Below are positions 32,316 to 41,745 of a DNA stretch of 64,000 nucleotides, piece after piece. This stretch comes from an uncultured Roseateles sp. Its GTDB lineage: Bacteria > Pseudomonadota > Gammaproteobacteria > Burkholderiales > Burkholderiaceae_C. A program made the translations under genes and the position numbers. The first letter of the stretch is position 1. Each line of letters starts with the position of its first letter. The DNA lies in assembly GCF_913777145.1 (NCBI RefSeq), contig NZ_CAJYPS010000007.1:124001-188000 (forward strand). Direction: 5' to 3'. The notes beneath the pieces are model-generated. The model ran no database searches and was not told where the DNA came from. It was given only the letters and a program-made list of their open reading frames with translations.

Positions 32316-32416
32316 CGAAAACTCCAGGGTTGCGGAAACAACTCGAAGAATTCGGCGAGAGCAGCGCGGTCAGCGCCGCGAGGACATTGAGTCGGGAAAG
32401 GCCTGCGCTCGCCGAA

Positions 32417-32797
32417 TCAGGCGATGCGCCAGTTGGGGCGGTCGAGCAGGTCCGGTCCGCGGGAGCCGAAGTTCGGCCCGGGTGGGCTGTCCAGCCTGAG
32501 GGTCGCACCGGTGTGGAACTGCAAGCCCAGCGGCACCAGCGGCTTGGCAAAGCTCAGATGGCAATAGCCGCAGTCGTTGTCGGCCGCCAGCTTGCCCGGT
32601 TTGGCCACCTGGGCTTCATGCGCGTCCGAGACCTTGGAGGCCCCCTCCGCCGCCTTGTGCTCATGGGTGTGGTGACCGACATGCGTCGAGCTGGGCGCGC
32701 GCTCGTGCTGGCAATAGACGGCCGCGGCCGCCCAGGCGAATTGCAGGGGCAGCACGAACAGCAGAACCAGGGTCAGCCAGCGACGCATGGCGCGCAT
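32417..32797 (-). CDS. czcI: CzcI-like periplasmic metal-resistance protein
   Basis: A 126-residue exported protein with signal peptide (RRWLTLVLLFVLPLQFAWA). A His-rich segment (HVGHHTHEHK) and a CGYCHLSF motif with two Cys follow. It matches my memory of CzcI/CnrX-adjacent small proteins that begin the czcICBA operon of Cupriavidus metallidurans, where the protein is thought to modulate expression or metal sensing. The ATG at 32797 has GAGACACA before it; an in-frame ATG at 32788 is possible. The operon promoter should lie in the 120 bases up to the guaA stop. Confidence 0.75.
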   Translation of the reverse strand: MRAMRRWLTLVLLFVLPLQFAWAAAAVYCQHERAPSSTHVGHHTHEHKAAEGASKVSDAHEAQVAKPGKLAADNDCGYCHLSFAKPLVPLGLQFHTGATLRLDSPPGPNFGSRGPDLLDRPNWRIA

Positions 32798-32918
32798 TGT
32801 GTCTCGATGGCGGGGATCACGACGAAAGTCGCACCTTCACGCCCCTCCCGGGGCGCTGGGGCGACGCAGGCCGGGCGAGGCGCAGCAGTCACCACGCCCG
32901 CGCGCCCGGCAGGCACGC

Positions 32919-34526
32919 TCACTCCCACTCGATGGTTGCGGGCGGCTTGGAGCTCACGTCGTAGGTCACGCGGTTGATGCCGCGCACCTCGTTGATGATG
33001 CGGCCCGAGGTGCGCTTGAGCAGGCTGTAGGGCAACTCGGCCCAGTCGGCGGTCATGAAGTCGCTGGTCTGCACCGCGCGCAGCGCCACCACGTAGTCAT
33101 AGGTGCGGCCGTCGCCCATCACGCCCACGCTCTTCACCGGCAGGAAGACGGTGAAGGCCTGACTGGTCAGCTCGTACCAGGTCTTGCCGGTGGCTTCGTC
33201 CCGGGTGTTGCGCAGCTCCTCGATGAAGATGGCGTCGGCACGGCGCAGCAGGTCGGCGTACTCCTTCTTCACCTCGCCCAGGATGCGCACGCCAAGGCCC
33301 GGGCCCGGGAAGGGATGGCGGTAGACCATGTCGGGCGGCAGGCCCAGGGCCACGCCCAGCGCGCGCACCTCGTCCTTGAACAGCTCGCGCAGTGGCTCCA
33401 GCAGCTTCAGGCCCAGTTGCTCGGGCAGACCACCGACGTTGTGATGGCTCTTGATCGTCGTGGCTTTCTTGGTCTTGGTGCCGCCGCTCTCCACCACATC
33501 CGGGTAGATGGTGCCCTGGGCCAGAAAGGTCGCGCCCTTGTGGCCCTGGCCCGAGGCCTTGAGCTTCTCGGCCTCGGCCTTGAACACGTCGACGAACAGG
33601 CCGCCGATGATCTTGCGTTTCTTCTCGGGGTCGGTCACGCCGGCCAGCTGGCCCAGGAAGAGTTCGCTGGCGTCCACGCGAATCACCTTGGCATGCAGCT
33701 TGCCCGCGAACATGTCCATGACCATGTCGCCCTCGTTCAGGCGCAGCAGGCCGTGGTCCACGAACACGCAGGTGAGCTGGTCGCCGATGGCGCGGTGGAT
33801 CAGCGCAGCAGCCACCGAGGAGTCCACGCCGCCGGACAGGCCCAGGATGACCTCTTCATCCCCCACCTGCTCACGGATCTTCTGCACCGCCTCCTCGATG
33901 TAATCGCCCATGATCCAGTCGCCCTTGCAGCCGGCGATCTCGCGCACGAAGCGCGTCAGCATCGCCTGGCCCTGCAGCGTGTGCGTGACCTCGGGGTGGA
34001 ACTGGAATGCGTAATAACCCTTGTCCTCGTTGGCCATGCCGGCGATGGGGCAGCTGGGCGTCGAGGCCATCAGCTTGAAGCCCGGCGGCAGCGCGGTGAC
34101 CTTGTCGCCATGGCTCATCCAGACCTTGAGCATGCCGTGGCCCTCGGCGGTGGCGAAGTCCTGGATGCCCTTCAGCAACGCCGTGTGGCCATGGGCGCGC
34201 ACCTCGGCGTAGCCGAATTCGCGGTGGTCGCTCCACTCGACCTTGCCGCCCAGTTGCACGGCCATGGTCTGCATGCCGTAGCAGATGCCCAGCACCGGCA
34301 CGCCGGCATCCCAGACCGCCTGCGGCGCACGCAGCTCATGGTCCTCATAGGTGGACGCATGGCTGCCGCTCAGGATGATGGCCTTGGGCGCGAAGGACTT
34401 GATGAACTCGTCCGACACGTCGTTGGGATGGATCTCGCAATACACCGCAGCCTCGCGCACGCGGCGGGCGATCAGCTGGGTGACCTGGGAACCGAAATCG
34501 AGGATGAGGACCTTGTCGTGTTGCAT
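32919..34526 (-). CDS. guaA: GMP synthase (glutamine-hydrolysing)
   Basis: A 535-residue enzyme making GMP from XMP, ATP and glutamine. The N-terminal class I amidotransferase has the nucleophile Cys82 in LGICYGMQ and the His-Glu pair in [10 protein letters not shown]. The ATP-pyrophosphatase domain carries the PP-loop LSGGVDSS near residue 237. The C-terminal dimerisation domain ends in the conserved [16 protein letters not shown]. Length fits the family (E. coli 525). It lies 10 bases after the MFS gene, which itself follows guaB, so the two guanine-nucleotide genes are separated by a transporter. Confidence 0.97.
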   Translation of the reverse strand: MQHDKVLILDFGSQVTQLIARRVREAAVYCEIHPNDVSDEFIKSFAPKAIILSGSHASTYEDHELRAPQAVWDAGVPVLGICYGMQTMAVQLGGKVEWSDHREFGYAEVRAHGHTALLKGIQDFATAEGHGMLKVWMSHGDKVTALPPGFKLMASTPSCPIAGMANEDKGYYAFQFHPEVTHTLQGQAMLTRFVREIAGCKGDWIMGDYIEEAVQKIREQVGDEEVILGLSGGVDSSVAAALIHRAIGDQLTCVFVDHGLLRLNEGDMVMDMFAGKLHAKVIRVDASELFLGQLAGVTDPEKKRKIIGGLFVDVFKAEAEKLKASGQGHKGATFLAQGTIYPDVVESGGTKTKKATTIKSHHNVGGLPEQLGLKLLEPLRELFKDEVRALGVALGLPPDMVYRHPFPGPGLGVRILGEVKKEYADLLRRADAIFIEELRNTRDEATGKTWYELTSQAFTVFLPVKSVGVMGDGRTYDYVVALRAVQTSDFMTADWAELPYSLLKRTSGRIINEVRGINRVTYDVSSKPPATIEWE

Positions 34527-34535
34527 GGCGGTCTT

Positions 34536-35780
34536 TCAGGCGGTCTGGGCCGCGGGATGCCGGCGGAAGAAGCGCAGCGTGATGAGCATGGCCAGCGCCT
34601 GCAGCGCGGCACAGGTGAAGAAAGGCAGGCCGATCAGCAGATCGCCCGGCGGGCGGTGCGAGACCCAGCGCAGCAGCTCCAGCGCAATGATGGGCGCGAG
34701 CACCGCCATCAGGCTGTTCAGCGAGGACACCGCACCCATGGTGCGGCCCTGCTGGCTGGCGTCGGCCGCATTGGAGATGATGCTCTGCATCGCGGCGGCC
34801 GCCACGCCGCCGAACAGGTTGGCGCCGATGACGACATACATCATCCAGCCCTGGCTCACCAGGCCGAAGCCCAGGTAGGCCAGGCTGCCGGAGCTCATGC
34901 CCAGCAGCGCCAGCTGATGCGCCGGGAAGCGCTTGAGCATGGGGCGCAGCAGCACGCCCTGGCTGATGACCGACACCACGCCCACCGCCAGCAGCGACCA
35001 GCCGACCTGGCCCGGCCCCCAGCCGAACTTGAACTTGGTGTAGAGCACCCAGCTGGTGTGCAGCATGAACTGCGCCAGCGAGGACAGCGCCAGCACGATG
35101 ACCAGCGGGCCCACGCCCTTGAGCGCGGCCAGCCCCTGCAGTGCGGCCACCGGGTTCATCTTGCGCAGCTCCAGCGGCCGGCGTTTCTCGGGCGGCAGGG
35201 ACTCCGGCAACACGAAGAAGCCGTAGAGCCAGTTCACCACGGCCAGGCAGCCGGCCACGTAGAACGGCAGACGCACATTGATGTCGCCCAGCAGGCCGCC
35301 TATGACCGGCCCCAGCATGAAGCCCAGGCCGAACATCGCCCCCAGCTGGCCGAAGCGCCGCGCGCGATCCGCGCCGGCCGTGATGTCGGCCACGTAGGCA
35401 TTGGCGATCGCAATGTTGGACTGCATCGCACCCGAGAACAGCCGCACCACCACCAGCACCCACAGCGCGGGCGCGTTCGCTGTCACGAAGAAGCTGAGCG
35501 CGAGGCCGGCAAAGCCCAGCAGCAGCACCGGGCGGCGGCCGAAGCGGTCGGACAGCGCGCCCAGCACCGGCGAGCCTATGAAGTTCGCGATGCCGAAGGC
35601 CAACGACAAGGCCAGGAAGCCCTGGGTCTGGGCATCGTTGCCCGAGGTGAACAGGCCCACGATGTGGGGCAGCACCGGCACGATGAGACCGATGCTGATC
35701 ATGTCGATCAGCACGGTCACCATGATGAAGCCCATCGCCGGGCTGCGTTTGGCGGGGCTCGCAGCGCTTGTCTCGGTCAT
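34536..35780 (-). CDS. MFS drug efflux transporter (TetA-like)
   Basis: A 414-residue 12-helix major facilitator. Motif A after helix 2 reads [14 protein letters not shown] and the N-terminal half resembles class A/B tetracycline efflux proteins ([38 protein letters not shown]), a group that also includes many chromosomal transporters of unknown drug or metabolite range. It sits between guaB and guaA on the same strand, 10 bases before guaA. The ATG at 35780 is used because the alternative codon at 35798 would fall inside the guaB terminator T-tract, and GAGAACGAG precedes this ATG. A purine or nucleoside-related substrate is possible from context but unproven. Confidence 0.82.
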   Translation of the reverse strand: MTETSAASPAKRSPAMGFIMVTVLIDMISIGLIVPVLPHIVGLFTSGNDAQTQGFLALSLAFGIANFIGSPVLGALSDRFGRRPVLLLGFAGLALSFFVTANAPALWVLVVVRLFSGAMQSNIAIANAYVADITAGADRARRFGQLGAMFGLGFMLGPVIGGLLGDINVRLPFYVAGCLAVVNWLYGFFVLPESLPPEKRRPLELRKMNPVAALQGLAALKGVGPLVIVLALSSLAQFMLHTSWVLYTKFKFGWGPGQVGWSLLAVGVVSVISQGVLLRPMLKRFPAHQLALLGMSSGSLAYLGFGLVSQGWMMYVVIGANLFGGVAAAAMQSIISNAADASQQGRTMGAVSSLNSLMAVLAPIIALELLRWVSHRPPGDLLIGLPFFTCAALQALAMLITLRFFRRHPAAQTA

Positions 35781-35791
35781 CTCGTTCTCGG

Positions 35792-35823
35792 AAAACAAAA
35801 CGGGGCGAACCGCAGTCGCCCCG
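35792..35823 (-). terminator. Rho-independent terminator after guaB
   Basis: A perfect 8-bp stem (CGGGGCGA with TCGCCCCG, 35801-35808 and 35816-35823) is followed on the minus strand by GTTTTGTTTTC. It lies between guaB and the MFS gene and overlaps the leader of the latter, so MFS-guaA expression depends on read-through or on a promoter within this region. Confidence 0.75.
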
Positions 35824-35839
35824 TTCGAGCTTCAGCAGC

Positions 35840-37309
35840 TCATTCGCTTCGGTAGTTCGGCGCTTCCTTGGTGATCTGCACGTCGTGCACATGGCTTTCG
35901 CGCATGCCCGCCGTGGTGATCTCGACGAACTCGGCCTTGTTCTGCATGTCCGCGATGCTGGCGCAGCCGCAGTAGTGCATGGACGCCTTCAGGCCGCCGG
36001 CCATCTGGAAGATGACCTGCACCACCGAGCCCTTGTAGGGCACCTGGCCCTCGATGCCTTCCGGCACCAGCTTGGAGGTGTTGGGGTTGTTGCCCGTCTC
36101 GGCCTGGAAGTAGCGGTCCGCACTGCCCTTGGCCATCGCGCCCATGGAGCCCATGCCGCGATAGCTCTTGAAGGTACGGCCCTGGTAGAGGATGGTCTCG
36201 CCCGGAGCTTCCTCGGTGCCGGCGAAGGCACCGCCCATCATCACGGTATCGGCGCCGGCGGCGATGGCCTTGGCCACGTCGCCCGAGTAGCGGATGCCGC
36301 CGTCGGCGATGACCGGCACGCCCGTCCCCTTGAGCGCCGTGACCACATTGTCGATCGCGGTGATCTGCGGCACGCCCACGCCCGCGACGATGCGGGTCGT
36401 GCAGATGGAGCCGGGGCCGATGCCGACCTTGACGCCGTCGGCGCCGGCTTCCACCAGCGCCAGCGCGGCCGCACCGGTGGCGATGTTGCCGCCGATCACG
36501 TCCACGTTGGGGAAGTTCTTCTTCACCCAGCGCACGCGCTCCAGCACGCCGGCGCTGTGGCCGTGGGCCGTGTCCACGATGATGGCATCCACGCCAGCCT
36601 TGACCAGCAGCTCGACGCGCAGCTCGGTGTCTTCACCGAAGCCCACCGCCGCGCCCACGCGCAGGCCGCCGTGGGAGTCACGCGCCGCGTTGGGGAAGCT
36701 GGTCTGCTTGGTGATGTCCTTGACCGTCATCAGGCCGCGCAGCTCGAAGGCGTCGTTGACGACGACCACGCGCTCCAGCTTGTGCTGGTGCATCAGTTCC
36801 TTGGCCTCTTCCAGCGACGCGCCTTCCTTGACCGTGATCAGCTTGGCGGCCGGCGTCATGATCTCGCGGACCTTGGCGTCCATGCGGGTCTCGAAGCGCA
36901 GGTCGCGGCCGGTGACGATGCCCACCACGCGCTTGCCCTCAACCACCGGGAAGCCCGAGAAGCCATGCAGGCGGGTCAGCTCAACCGCATCGCGCACGGG
37001 GGCGTCGGGGCTGATGGTCAGCGGCTCGCGCACCACACCGGATTCATAGCGCTTGACCCGGGCGACCTCGCGGGCCTGGGCCTCGGCGCTCAGATTCTTG
37101 TGCACGATGCCTATGCCACCCTCCTGCGCGATGGCGATGGCCAGACGCGCTTCGGTCACGGTGTCCATCGCGGCGGACACCAGGGGCAGGTTCAGGGGAA
37201 TGTTGCGCGACAGACGGGTCGCAAGGCTGGTGTCGCGGGGCAACACCTGAGAGAAGGCGGGGACCAGCAACACATCGTCGAAGGTCAGCGCTTTGCCGAG
37301 GAGGCGCAT
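35840..37309 (-). CDS. guaB: IMP dehydrogenase
   Basis: A 489-residue enzyme oxidising IMP to XMP with NAD+, the committed step to GMP. The TIM barrel begins [18 protein letters not shown], two CBS domains are inserted at about residues 95-205, the catalytic Cys303 sits in [11 protein letters not shown], and the mobile flap carries [10 protein letters not shown]. Length is typical (E. coli 488). It starts about 60 bases from the divergent DUF4124 gene and is followed by a terminator. Confidence 0.97.
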   Translation of the reverse strand: MRLLGKALTFDDVLLVPAFSQVLPRDTSLATRLSRNIPLNLPLVSAAMDTVTEARLAIAIAQEGGIGIVHKNLSAEAQAREVARVKRYESGVVREPLTISPDAPVRDAVELTRLHGFSGFPVVEGKRVVGIVTGRDLRFETRMDAKVREIMTPAAKLITVKEGASLEEAKELMHQHKLERVVVVNDAFELRGLMTVKDITKQTSFPNAARDSHGGLRVGAAVGFGEDTELRVELLVKAGVDAIIVDTAHGHSAGVLERVRWVKKNFPNVDVIGGNIATGAAALALVEAGADGVKVGIGPGSICTTRIVAGVGVPQITAIDNVVTALKGTGVPVIADGGIRYSGDVAKAIAAGADTVMMGGAFAGTEEAPGETILYQGRTFKSYRGMGSMGAMAKGSADRYFQAETGNNPNTSKLVPEGIEGQVPYKGSVVQVIFQMAGGLKASMHYCGCASIADMQNKAEFVEITTAGMRESHVHDVQITKEAPNYRSE

Positions 37310-37369
37310 GAGGAAAGCTCCAGACGCAAAGCGGCATTATAGGGAGGTCGCCGGCACTACACTGACCGC

Positions 37370-37876
37370 ATGCAACGCAAAGCCCTGTTCGCCGCCCTGT
37401 TGACCTGCGCCCTGGTGGGCACGGCCCACGCGCAGTGGAAGTGGCGCGACGCCCGCGGCAACCTGCAGTACAGCGACCTGCCGCCGCCTGCGGGCACGCC
37501 GGAAAAGGACATCCTGCAACGCCCGGCCTCGGCCACGCGCCTCATCGTCGTGGCACCGCCCGGCAGTGGCGCCAGCGCGGCCGCATCGGCCCCGGCACGC
37601 GTCGCCAGCGGCCCCAGCAAGGCCGAGCAGGACGCCGCGGCGCGCGAACAGCAGCAGCAAAAGCAACAAGCGGCTCGCCAGAAGGAAGAAGAGCAGCGCC
37701 TGGCCGCCCAGCGGCGCGACAACTGCGCCCGCGCCCAGGCCAGCATGCGCGACCTGCAAAGCGGCATACGCCTGACCCGCACCAACGAACAAGGTGAGCG
37801 CGTGTTCCTGGATGACTCGCAGCGCCAGGCCGAGCTGGAGCGCACGCGCCAGCTGCTGACCTCGGAGTGCCGCTGA
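37370..37876 (+). CDS. DUF4124 domain exported protein
   Basis: A 168-residue protein with a signal peptide ending AHAQ, then the DUF4124 core WKWRDARGNLQYSDLPPPAGT (residues about 22-42) common in beta- and gammaproteobacterial periplasmic proteins of unknown role. A Gln/Lys/Arg-rich coiled-coil stretch (about 90-120) and a C-terminal Cys follow. It is divergent from guaB and convergent with rnfH, in the order often seen in Burkholderiales. No function is known to me. Confidence 0.8.
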   Translation: MQRKALFAALLTCALVGTAHAQWKWRDARGNLQYSDLPPPAGTPEKDILQRPASATRLIVVAPPGSGASAAASAPARVASGPSKAEQDAAAREQQQQKQQAARQKEEEQRLAAQRRDNCARAQASMRDLQSGIRLTRTNEQGERVFLDDSQRQAELERTRQLLTSECR

Positions 37877-37882
37877 GCCGGC

Positions 37883-38200
37883 TCAGCCCGCGTGCCTGGG
37901 GCGGTGGCGCGACACGATGCGCTCGCCCCGCTTGGCATAGCGCTGACGCCGCGCCTCCTTGGGGTCCACGGTCAGCGGCCGGTAGACCTCGATGCGGTCG
38001 CGCTCGCGCAGCGGCGTGTCCAGCGGCCTCACCCGCCCCCAAACGCCCAGGCGCAGCTGCTCTAGGGGCAGGTGTTGCGCAGCCATGAAGTCCACGCAGC
38101 CCCGCAGCGCCGATTCCAGCGTCGCACCCTCCTCCAGCGTCAGCCAGCGGTGCTGCACGTCGCCGGCCCGCGGCGACCAGACCAGCTCAACGCGGACCAT
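37883..38200 (-). CDS. rnfH: RnfH family ubiquitin-fold protein
   Basis: A 105-residue member of the RnfH (UPF0125) family, a beta-grasp fold of unclear role. Characteristic parts are VELVWSPRAG at the N-terminus, LGVWGRVRPLDTPLRERDRIEVYRPLTVDPKEARRQR in the middle and a basic tail. It overlaps the end of ratA by 14 bases on the same strand, the usual ratA-rnfH pair (yfjG-yfjF in E. coli). Confidence 0.9.
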   Translation of the reverse strand: MVRVELVWSPRAGDVQHRWLTLEEGATLESALRGCVDFMAAQHLPLEQLRLGVWGRVRPLDTPLRERDRIEVYRPLTVDPKEARRQRYAKRGERIVSRHRPRHAG

Positions 38201-38645
38201 AGAGGCTCTCGGCCCGCTGCACGAAGCTGTCGACGAAGGTGTTGGCGATGCGGTCGAACACCGGGCTGACCACCGCCTCCAGCGCCTTGCTGCTGAACGC
38301 GTAGCTGAGCTCGAACTGGATCTTGCAGGCCTGGGGTTCGCCGGTGGTGCCGGGGCGGTTCAGCGGCTGGAACTGCCACACGCCGTTCAGGTGCGAGAAC
38401 GGGCCATCCAGCAACTCCATGGTGACGCTGCGCCCCTCTTCGTTGAGATTGCGGGTGGTGAACGCATGCCGCACGCCGGCGTAGGCCAGCGACAGCCGCG
38501 CCGTCACCTGCTCGCCCTCGCGCTCCAGCACATCGACCTTGCTGCACCACGGCAGAAACTCCGGGTAACGCTCGACCGCAGTGACCAGATCGTAGATCTC
38601 GCGCGGCGTGTACCAGAGCAGAACGGACTTTTTGACCTGCTTCAT
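38187..38645 (-). CDS. ratA: RatA-type SRPBCC family protein
   Basis: A 152-residue START/SRPBCC protein starting MKQVKKSVLLWYTPREIYDLV with the family stretch YPEFLPWCSKVDVLERE. E. coli RatA was described as a toxin blocking 70S ribosome association, and eukaryotic relatives (COQ10) bind ubiquinone, so its true role may be lipid or quinone binding. It is divergent from smpB across 47 bases, as in E. coli. The ATG at 38645 is selected from the family N-terminus; the frame upstream is open but unrelated. Confidence 0.9.
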   Translation of the reverse strand: MKQVKKSVLLWYTPREIYDLVTAVERYPEFLPWCSKVDVLEREGEQVTARLSLAYAGVRHAFTTRNLNEEGRSVTMELLDGPFSHLNGVWQFQPLNRPGTTGEPQACKIQFELSYAFSSKALEAVVSPVFDRIANTFVDSFVQRAESLYGPR

Positions 38646-38692
38646 AGAATCCACGGATTGTAAGAAGGGCCCATGGCCCCAGATGCCCACCC

Positions 38693-39151
38693 ATGTCCAT
38701 CGCAGAGAACCGCCGCGCCCGTTACGACTACCACATCGAAGAGCAATTCGAGGCCGGCGTCGTGCTGTCGGGCTGGGAGATCAAGGCCATACGCGCCGGC
38801 CAGGTGCAACTGACCGACGGCTATGTGCTGATCAAGGACGGCGAGCTGTTCCTCATCGGCTGCCGCATCAACGCGCTGCGCAGCGCCTCGACCCATGTGA
38901 CGCCCGAGGCCGACCGCACCAAGAAGCTGCTGATGCACAAGGCCGAGATCAAGCGCCTGGTGGGCAAGGTCGAGCAGCGCGGCTTCACGCTGGTGCCGCT
39001 GAACCTGCACTACAAGGGCGGCCGCGTAAAGGCCGACATCGCGCTGGCCAAGGGCAAGGCCCAGCATGACAAGCGCGAGACCGAGAAGAAGCGTGACTGG
39101 GAGCGCGAGAAGGGTCAGCTCATGCGACACAAGGTGTCAAACAAGAGCTGA
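38693..39151 (+). CDS. smpB: SsrA-binding protein
   Basis: A 152-residue protein that binds tmRNA and brings it to stalled ribosomes for trans-translation. Family features: [20 protein letters not shown] at the start, [10 protein letters not shown], and the basic C-terminal tail [20 protein letters not shown] needed for decoding-centre contacts. Its last 15 bases overlap the convergent metC-like gene. The tmRNA gene is not in the window. Confidence 0.97.
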   Translation: MSIAENRRARYDYHIEEQFEAGVVLSGWEIKAIRAGQVQLTDGYVLIKDGELFLIGCRINALRSASTHVTPEADRTKKLLMHKAEIKRLVGKVEQRGFTLVPLNLHYKGGRVKADIALAKGKAQHDKRETEKKRDWEREKGQLMRHKVSNKS

Positions 39152-40336
39152 CAGCGCCTGCGCTATGTCGGCGCGCAGATCCGCGCCGTCCTCCAGCCCG
39201 ATCGCGAAGCGCACCAGCGTGTGGCCCTCGAAGGGCAGGCCCAGGTTGCGGCTGCGGCTCATGTTGTAGGGCACGGCCAGGCTCATGGGACCGGCCCACG
39301 AATAGCCGATGCCGAACAGCTGCAGCGCGTCCACGAAGGCATCGACCCGACGGGCGCTGTAGTGCGGCTGGAAGGCCACCGAAAACAGGCAGGCCGCACC
39401 GGACTGCCCCGGCGTGTCGCCCACCTGCAGCCAGAACTCATGGCCCGGCGAGCCCGCCAACGCCGGGTGGAAGACCCGCGCCACCTCGGGCCGGCCGGTC
39501 ATCCAGCTGGCGAGCTCGCGGGTGACGCGATCCTGCGCGGCATAGCGCAGCGCCATCGTGGGCAGACCACGCAGCACCAGCTCCACGTCGTTCTGACCCA
39601 GGCCGTAGCCCAGGTGCTCGTGGGCGTAGTTCAGCCGGTCGTGCAGCGCCTGATCACGGGTGCAGACCGAGCCCATCAGCACGTCCGCGCCGCCGCTGGG
39701 GTATTTGGTCAGCGCCTGCACCACGATGTCGGCCCCCAGGCCGGGATGCGTGGCCGGCGCCGGCTCGAAGCCGTTGAACGCAAGACCCGCCCCCCAGGTG
39801 TTGTCCAGCGCGGTCAGCACGCCGCGGGCACGGCAGGCCGCCAGCGTGCCCAGCAGATCGGGGAACTCCAGCGTGATGGAGCCGGCCGCCTCCAGCCACA
39901 CCAGCTTGGTGTTGTCGCGCAGCTCGGGCACCATCAGCGGGTCGTAGAAACGGTGCGTGACGCCCCACTGCGGCAGCCAGGATTCGCTCAGATAACGGTT
40001 CTGGCCGTAGACGTTGTCCGGCACCAGCACTTCGTCACCGGGGCGCAGCAGAGCCAGCGAGGTCAGCGTCACCGCGGCCAGGCCGCTGGGCACCAGCAGG
40101 CAGTGCTGGGCGCCCTCCAGCGTCGCCAGCCGCGCGGCCAGCGTGTAGCTGGTGGGCGTGCCGTGCAGGCCGTAGCGGTAGCTCTGGCCATCGCGCAAGC
40201 GCGGCTGGTGCAGGTCCGCCGTGCTCTTGAACAGCACGGTGGAGGCCTTGGCCACCGGCACCGGCATCGCGGCCCAGCCCTCGGGCGGCTGGTAGGGGTG
40301 ATGGATCAGCGTCGTGGCCGGGCCGCGTTTGCTCAT
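39137..40336 (-). CDS. metC: cystathionine beta-lyase-like PLP enzyme
   Basis: A 399-residue Cys/Met-metabolism PLP-dependent enzyme. The PLP-binding Lys211 is in ALTKYPSGG, Asp178 in LDNTWGAG contacts the pyridine ring, and [10 protein letters not shown] near residue 53 is the MetC-type phosphate-binding loop. It would split cystathionine to homocysteine, pyruvate and ammonia, or act on related sulfur amino acids. The start overlaps the rimO stop (TAATG), so the two are translationally coupled; its 3' end overlaps smpB convergently. Confidence 0.9.
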   Translation of the reverse strand: MSKRGPATTLIHHPYQPPEGWAAMPVPVAKASTVLFKSTADLHQPRLRDGQSYRYGLHGTPTSYTLAARLATLEGAQHCLLVPSGLAAVTLTSLALLRPGDEVLVPDNVYGQNRYLSESWLPQWGVTHRFYDPLMVPELRDNTKLVWLEAAGSITLEFPDLLGTLAACRARGVLTALDNTWGAGLAFNGFEPAPATHPGLGADIVVQALTKYPSGGADVLMGSVCTRDQALHDRLNYAHEHLGYGLGQNDVELVLRGLPTMALRYAAQDRVTRELASWMTGRPEVARVFHPALAGSPGHEFWLQVGDTPGQSGAACLFSVAFQPHYSARRVDAFVDALQLFGIGYSWAGPMSLAVPYNMSRSRNLGLPFEGHTLVRFAIGLEDGADLRADIAQALSALV

Positions 40337-41745
40337 TACACGAGGCTCCCGATCAGGTCATGGCCGTCGGCGGCGATGATGCGCACGCGCGCGAACTCGC
40401 CCACCTTCATGGTCTTGCTGGCCTTCTCAGGCGGCAGGATCTTCACGATGCCGTCGATCTCGGGCGCGTCGGCGTAGGTGCGTGCCGTCCCACCCTTGCG
40501 ACCCAGCGCCGGCGCAGAGTCCACCAGCACCTGCAGCGTCTGGCCCACGCGGCGCTGCAGCTTGGCGGCCGACACAGCCTCCGCCACCGCCATGAAGCGC
40601 GCACGGCGCTCCTCGCGCACCTCATCGGGCAAGGCGCCGGGGATGTCGTTGGCGCTGGCGCCGGTGACCGGCGAATAGGCGAAGCAGCCGGCACGGTCGA
40701 TCTGCGCCTCCTGCATGAAGTCCAGCAGGTACTGGAACTCTCCTTCAGTCTCGCCGGGGAAGCCGGCGATGAAGGTCGAGCGGATCACCAGCTCCGGGCA
40801 GGCCTCGCGCCAGCGCAGGATGCGCTCCATGTTCTTCTCGCCGTTGGCCGGGCGCTTCATGCGCTTGAGCACGTCCGGGTGGGCATGCTGGAAGGGCACG
40901 TCCAGATAAGGCAGCACCAGGCCCTCGGCCATCAGCGGCAGCACCTCGTCCACATGCGGATAGGGGTAGACGTAATGCAGGCGCACCCAGGCGCCGAAAG
41001 GCTTGGCCAGTTCGCCCAGCTGGGCCACCAGGTCCAGCATCTTGGTCTTGACCGGCTTGCCGTCCCAGAAGCCGGTGCGGTACTTCACGTCCACGCCATA
41101 GGCCGAGGTGTCCTGGCTGATCACCAGCAGTTCCTTCACGCCGCTCTCGAACAGCGCCCGGGCCTCGTTCAGCACATCGCCGATGGGGCGGGACACGAGA
41201 TCGCCGCGCATGCTGGGGATGATGCAGAAGGAGCAGCGGTGATTGCAGCCCTCGCTGATCTTCAGATAGGCGTAGTGCTTGGGCGTGAGCTTGATGCCGT
41301 AGGCCGGCACCAGATCCACGAAGGGGTCATGCGGCTTGGGCACATGGGTGTGGACCGCATCCATCACCTCCTGCGTGGCGTGCGGGCCGGTCACGGCCAG
41401 CACGCTGGGATGGATCTCGCGCACCAGGCTGCCGGCATCCGCGCTGGCGGCCCCCGCCTTGGCACCCAGGCAGCCGGTCACGATGACCTTGCCGTTCTCG
41501 GCCAATGCCTCGCCAATCGTGTCCAGGCTCTCCTTCACCGCATCGTCGATGAAGCCGCAGGTGTTGACGATCACCAGGTCGGCGCCGGCAAAGGTCTTGG
41601 AGGTCTCGTAGCCCTCGGCGCGCAGCTGGGTCAGGATCAGCTCGCTGTCGGTCAGCGCCTTGGGGCACCCGAGCGATACGAATCCTATACTCGGCGCGCG
41701 CTTCGTCGGCAGGGTGCTGTCGGGGGCATCAAGGGCGGTGGTCAT
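40336..41745 (-). CDS. rimO: ribosomal protein uS12 (Asp89) methylthiotransferase
   Basis: A 469-residue radical-SAM enzyme adding a methylthio group to the conserved Asp of ribosomal protein S12. The N-terminal MTTase domain has cluster Cys27 ([12 protein letters not shown]), Cys63 (NTCGF) and Cys92 (TGCLGA). The radical-SAM motif CNHRCSFC holds Cys167, Cys171 and Cys174, and a TRAM domain closes the C-terminus. The coding sequence is intact, but its ATG (41743-41745) overlaps the ATG of the divergent prophage recombinase, so its natural promoter region has been replaced by phage DNA. The first ~18 residues are variable in the family and may be phage-derived. Confidence 0.95.
   Translation of the reverse strand: MTTALDAPDSTLPTKRAPSIGFVSLGCPKALTDSELILTQLRAEGYETSKTFAGADLVIVNTCGFIDDAVKESLDTIGEALAENGKVIVTGCLGAKAGAASADAGSLVREIHPSVLAVTGPHATQEVMDAVHTHVPKPHDPFVDLVPAYGIKLTPKHYAYLKISEGCNHRCSFCIIPSMRGDLVSRPIGDVLNEARALFESGVKELLVISQDTSAYGVDVKYRTGFWDGKPVKTKMLDLVAQLGELAKPFGAWVRLHYVYPYPHVDEVLPLMAEGLVLPYLDVPFQHAHPDVLKRMKRPANGEKNMERILRWREACPELVIRSTFIAGFPGETEGEFQYLLDFMQEAQIDRAGCFAYSPVTGASANDIPGALPDEVREERRARFMAVAEAVSAAKLQRRVGQTLQVLVDSAPALGRKGGTARTYADAPEIDGIVKILPPEKASKTMKVGEFARVRIIAADGHDLIGSLV

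Noticed and set aside
34536..35780. Calling the MFS gene tetA
   Set aside because: Class A/B-like features are shared by many chromosomal transporters; sequence alone does not show tetracycline export and no tetR neighbour exists.
41660..41743. Extension of the recombinase start to 41660 inside rimO
   Set aside because: The extra 28 residues have no resolvase similarity and would place the catalytic Ser too far from the N-terminus; the ATG at 41744 puts it at residue 12.
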